From assembly GCA_963808455.1 (NCBI GenBank), contig CAWEHT010000439.1:1-12322 (forward strand): a stretch of DNA of 12,322 nt. Direction: 5' to 3'. Under the pieces are notes generated by a model that was not told where the DNA came from, ran no database searches, and was given only the letters and a program-made list of their open reading frames with translations. This DNA comes from CAWEHT01 sp963808455. Its GTDB lineage: Bacteria > Chloroflexota > Anaerolineae > CG2-30-64-16. Of this stretch, positions 11,483 to 12,322 are shown one piece after another. The stretch's first letter is position 1, and each line of letters begins with the position of its first letter. Both the position numbers and the translations under genes were made by a program.

Positions 11483-11696
11483 TGTCGGCAAGCTGCTGAT
11501 TTACACGGGCGCCGGGCTGCTCGCGCTCGGGTTGTTGATCGTCTTACTGGGGAAGATCCCAGGCTTCGGACGGCTACCGGGTGATCTCCTCTTCAGCCGT
11601 GGCAACCTGACGGTCTACTTTCCCCTGGGCACAATGCTGCTCCTCAGCGTATTGCTGACGGTGGCGCTCAATCTTCTGTCACGGTGGCGGCGCTGA
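11472..11696 (+). CDS. DUF2905 family small membrane protein
   Basis: The 74-residue protein has two membrane helices, around LLIYTGAGLLALGLLIVLLG and TMLLLSVLLTVALNLL. They are joined by the family loop PGFGRLPGDLLFSRGNLTVYFPLG. DUF2905 is widespread and uncharacterised. The ATG at 11472 gives the usual family start MLDNVGKLL. An in-frame ATG at 11463 would add three residues and cannot be excluded. The start lies inside the upstream gene (11-bp overlap), so the two are very likely co-transcribed and translationally coupled. Confidence 0.85.
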   Translation: MLDNVGKLLIYTGAGLLALGLLIVLLGKIPGFGRLPGDLLFSRGNLTVYFPLGTMLLLSVLLTVALNLLSRWRR

Positions 11697-11766
11697 AGTC
11701 TTCTGGCGAACCTTCTGTTTGGCCGGTGCAATGGTGCCAGGAGACAGCGCGGAAGCGAGGCAAACC

Positions 11767-12322
11767 ATGCGGGTCTTGATCACGGGTGGCGCGGGCTTCA
11801 TCGGCTGCAATCTTGCCGATGCCTGTATCCGGGCCGGGCACGACGTAACACTGTTCGACAACCTGTCGCGGCGGGGCAGCCAGGCCAACCTGGCCTGGCT
11901 CGAGGGCCTCCACGGTTGCCAACGCCTGCATTTCGTGCGGGGCGATATCCGTGATTACCCCGCGATCCGCGCGGCAGCGGCCGGCCAGCAGGTCATCTAT
12001 CACCTGGCTGCGCAGACGGCGGTCACGACCAGCGTCACAGATCCGCGGCCCGACTTCGAGATCAACGCGCTAGGCACATTCGACGTTCTCGAAGCGGCGC
12101 GCGAGGCGGGTGACGACCCGATCTTCATCTTCTCCTCCACGAACAAGGTCTACGGCGGCATGGAGGACAGCCCCGCGCAGGAACTGGCCATGCGCTATGT
12201 GCTGCCGGGCTACCCGGACGGCGTCAACGAGGCCCGTCCGCTAGATTTCCATTCGCCCTACGGCTGCTCGAAGGGGGCCGCAGATCAGTATGTGCGCGAC
12301 TACTCCCGGATATACGGCCTGC
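11767..12322 (+). CDS. rfbE: CDP-paratose 2-epimerase-like NAD-dependent sugar epimerase (5' part)
   Basis: The open frame runs off the window after 185 codons; relatives are about 340-350 residues. It is an extended short-chain dehydrogenase. The Rossmann NAD loop is TGGAGFIG (residues 6-13), followed by LFDNLSRRGSQANLAWL, HLAAQTAVTTSVTDP, the catalytic-serine region SSTNKVYGG and the YxxxK motif in SPYGCSKGAADQYVRDY. The NLSRRGS, STNKVYGG and DFHSPYGCSKGAADQY segments are typical of CDP-paratose/CDP-tyvelose 2-epimerases, which interconvert CDP-3,6-dideoxyhexoses for surface glycans. A broader SDR epimerase specificity is possible. GAGG lies 6 bases before the ATG at 11767. An in-frame ATG at 11731 would add 12 residues ahead of the Rossmann fold and is less likely. 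It is 70 bp after DUF2905, probably in the same transcript. Confidence 0.82.
   Translation, partial: MRVLITGGAGFIGCNLADACIRAGHDVTLFDNLSRRGSQANLAWLEGLHGCQRLHFVRGDIRDYPAIRAAAAGQQVIYHLAAQTAVTTSVTDPRPDFEINALGTFDVLEAAREAGDDPIFIFSSTNKVYGGMEDSPAQELAMRYVLPGYPDGVNEARPLDFHSPYGCSKGAADQYVRDYSRIYGL

Noticed and set aside
10433..11491. 352-codon open frame on the - strand opposite the flippase-like gene
   Set aside because: The + strand protein has clear membrane helices and family motifs, while the - strand product is His/Gln-rich with no recognisable domain.
11731..11766. Upstream ATG at 11731 as start of the epimerase
   Set aside because: It would place 12 unrelated residues before the Rossmann strand. 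The ATG at 11767 has GAGG at good spacing and gives the standard start.

Overview
This GC-rich window reads entirely on the + strand. It looks like a fragment of an anaerobic or facultative bacterium, most plausibly a Chloroflexota (Anaerolineae-like) genome. That placement is an inference from the gene mix: an MttB-superfamily methyltransferase, an EFR1-type ferredoxin, a two-CW protein, an Emo-like membrane Fe-S oxidoreductase, a DUF348/G5/3D wall protein and heptanucleotide tandem repeats. No rRNA or tRNA anchors it.

Layout. (1) 72-2252 is an anaerobic-metabolism block. It holds a non-pyrrolysine MttB-family methyltransferase, an EFR1 ferredoxin that has lost its middle in frame, and a small two-CW protein broken by one missing base. 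(2) 2253-2763 has no gene but carries a packed row of perfect hairpins. (3) 2799-6585 is one C-family DNA polymerase (DnaE-like) gene spread over all three + frames. It has at least five frame changes, two extra GC-rich inserts and an array of about eleven 7-bp repeats that is also a G-quadruplex motif. (4) 6829-8855 is a membrane-anchored heterodisulfide-reductase-like/ETF:menaquinone-oxidoreductase-like gene split by four single-base frame changes. (5) 8840-10351 is an intact wall-remodelling protein (4x DUF348, G5, 3D) that overlaps the end of the preceding gene. (6) 10448-12322 is an envelope block: a flippase-like (UPF0104/LPG synthase TM) protein, a DUF2905 membrane peptide and the first half of a CDP-paratose 2-epimerase.

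Regulation visible in the sequence. There are four good sigma70-type promoters, before the two-CW gene, the polymerase, the Emo-like gene and the flippase-like gene. Two of them (polymerase, flippase-like) place the predicted transcription start at or within two bases of the ATG, implying leaderless mRNAs. GC-rich hairpins lacking clear U-tracts sit immediately after several stop codons.

Caution. The frame breaks are confined to about 2.1-8.2 kb, and several are repaired by adding or removing a single C in a C run. Homopolymer sequencing error is therefore a serious alternative to true gene decay for the two-CW and Emo-like genes. The polymerase gene also carries real-looking insertions, so it is more likely to be genuinely unusual.
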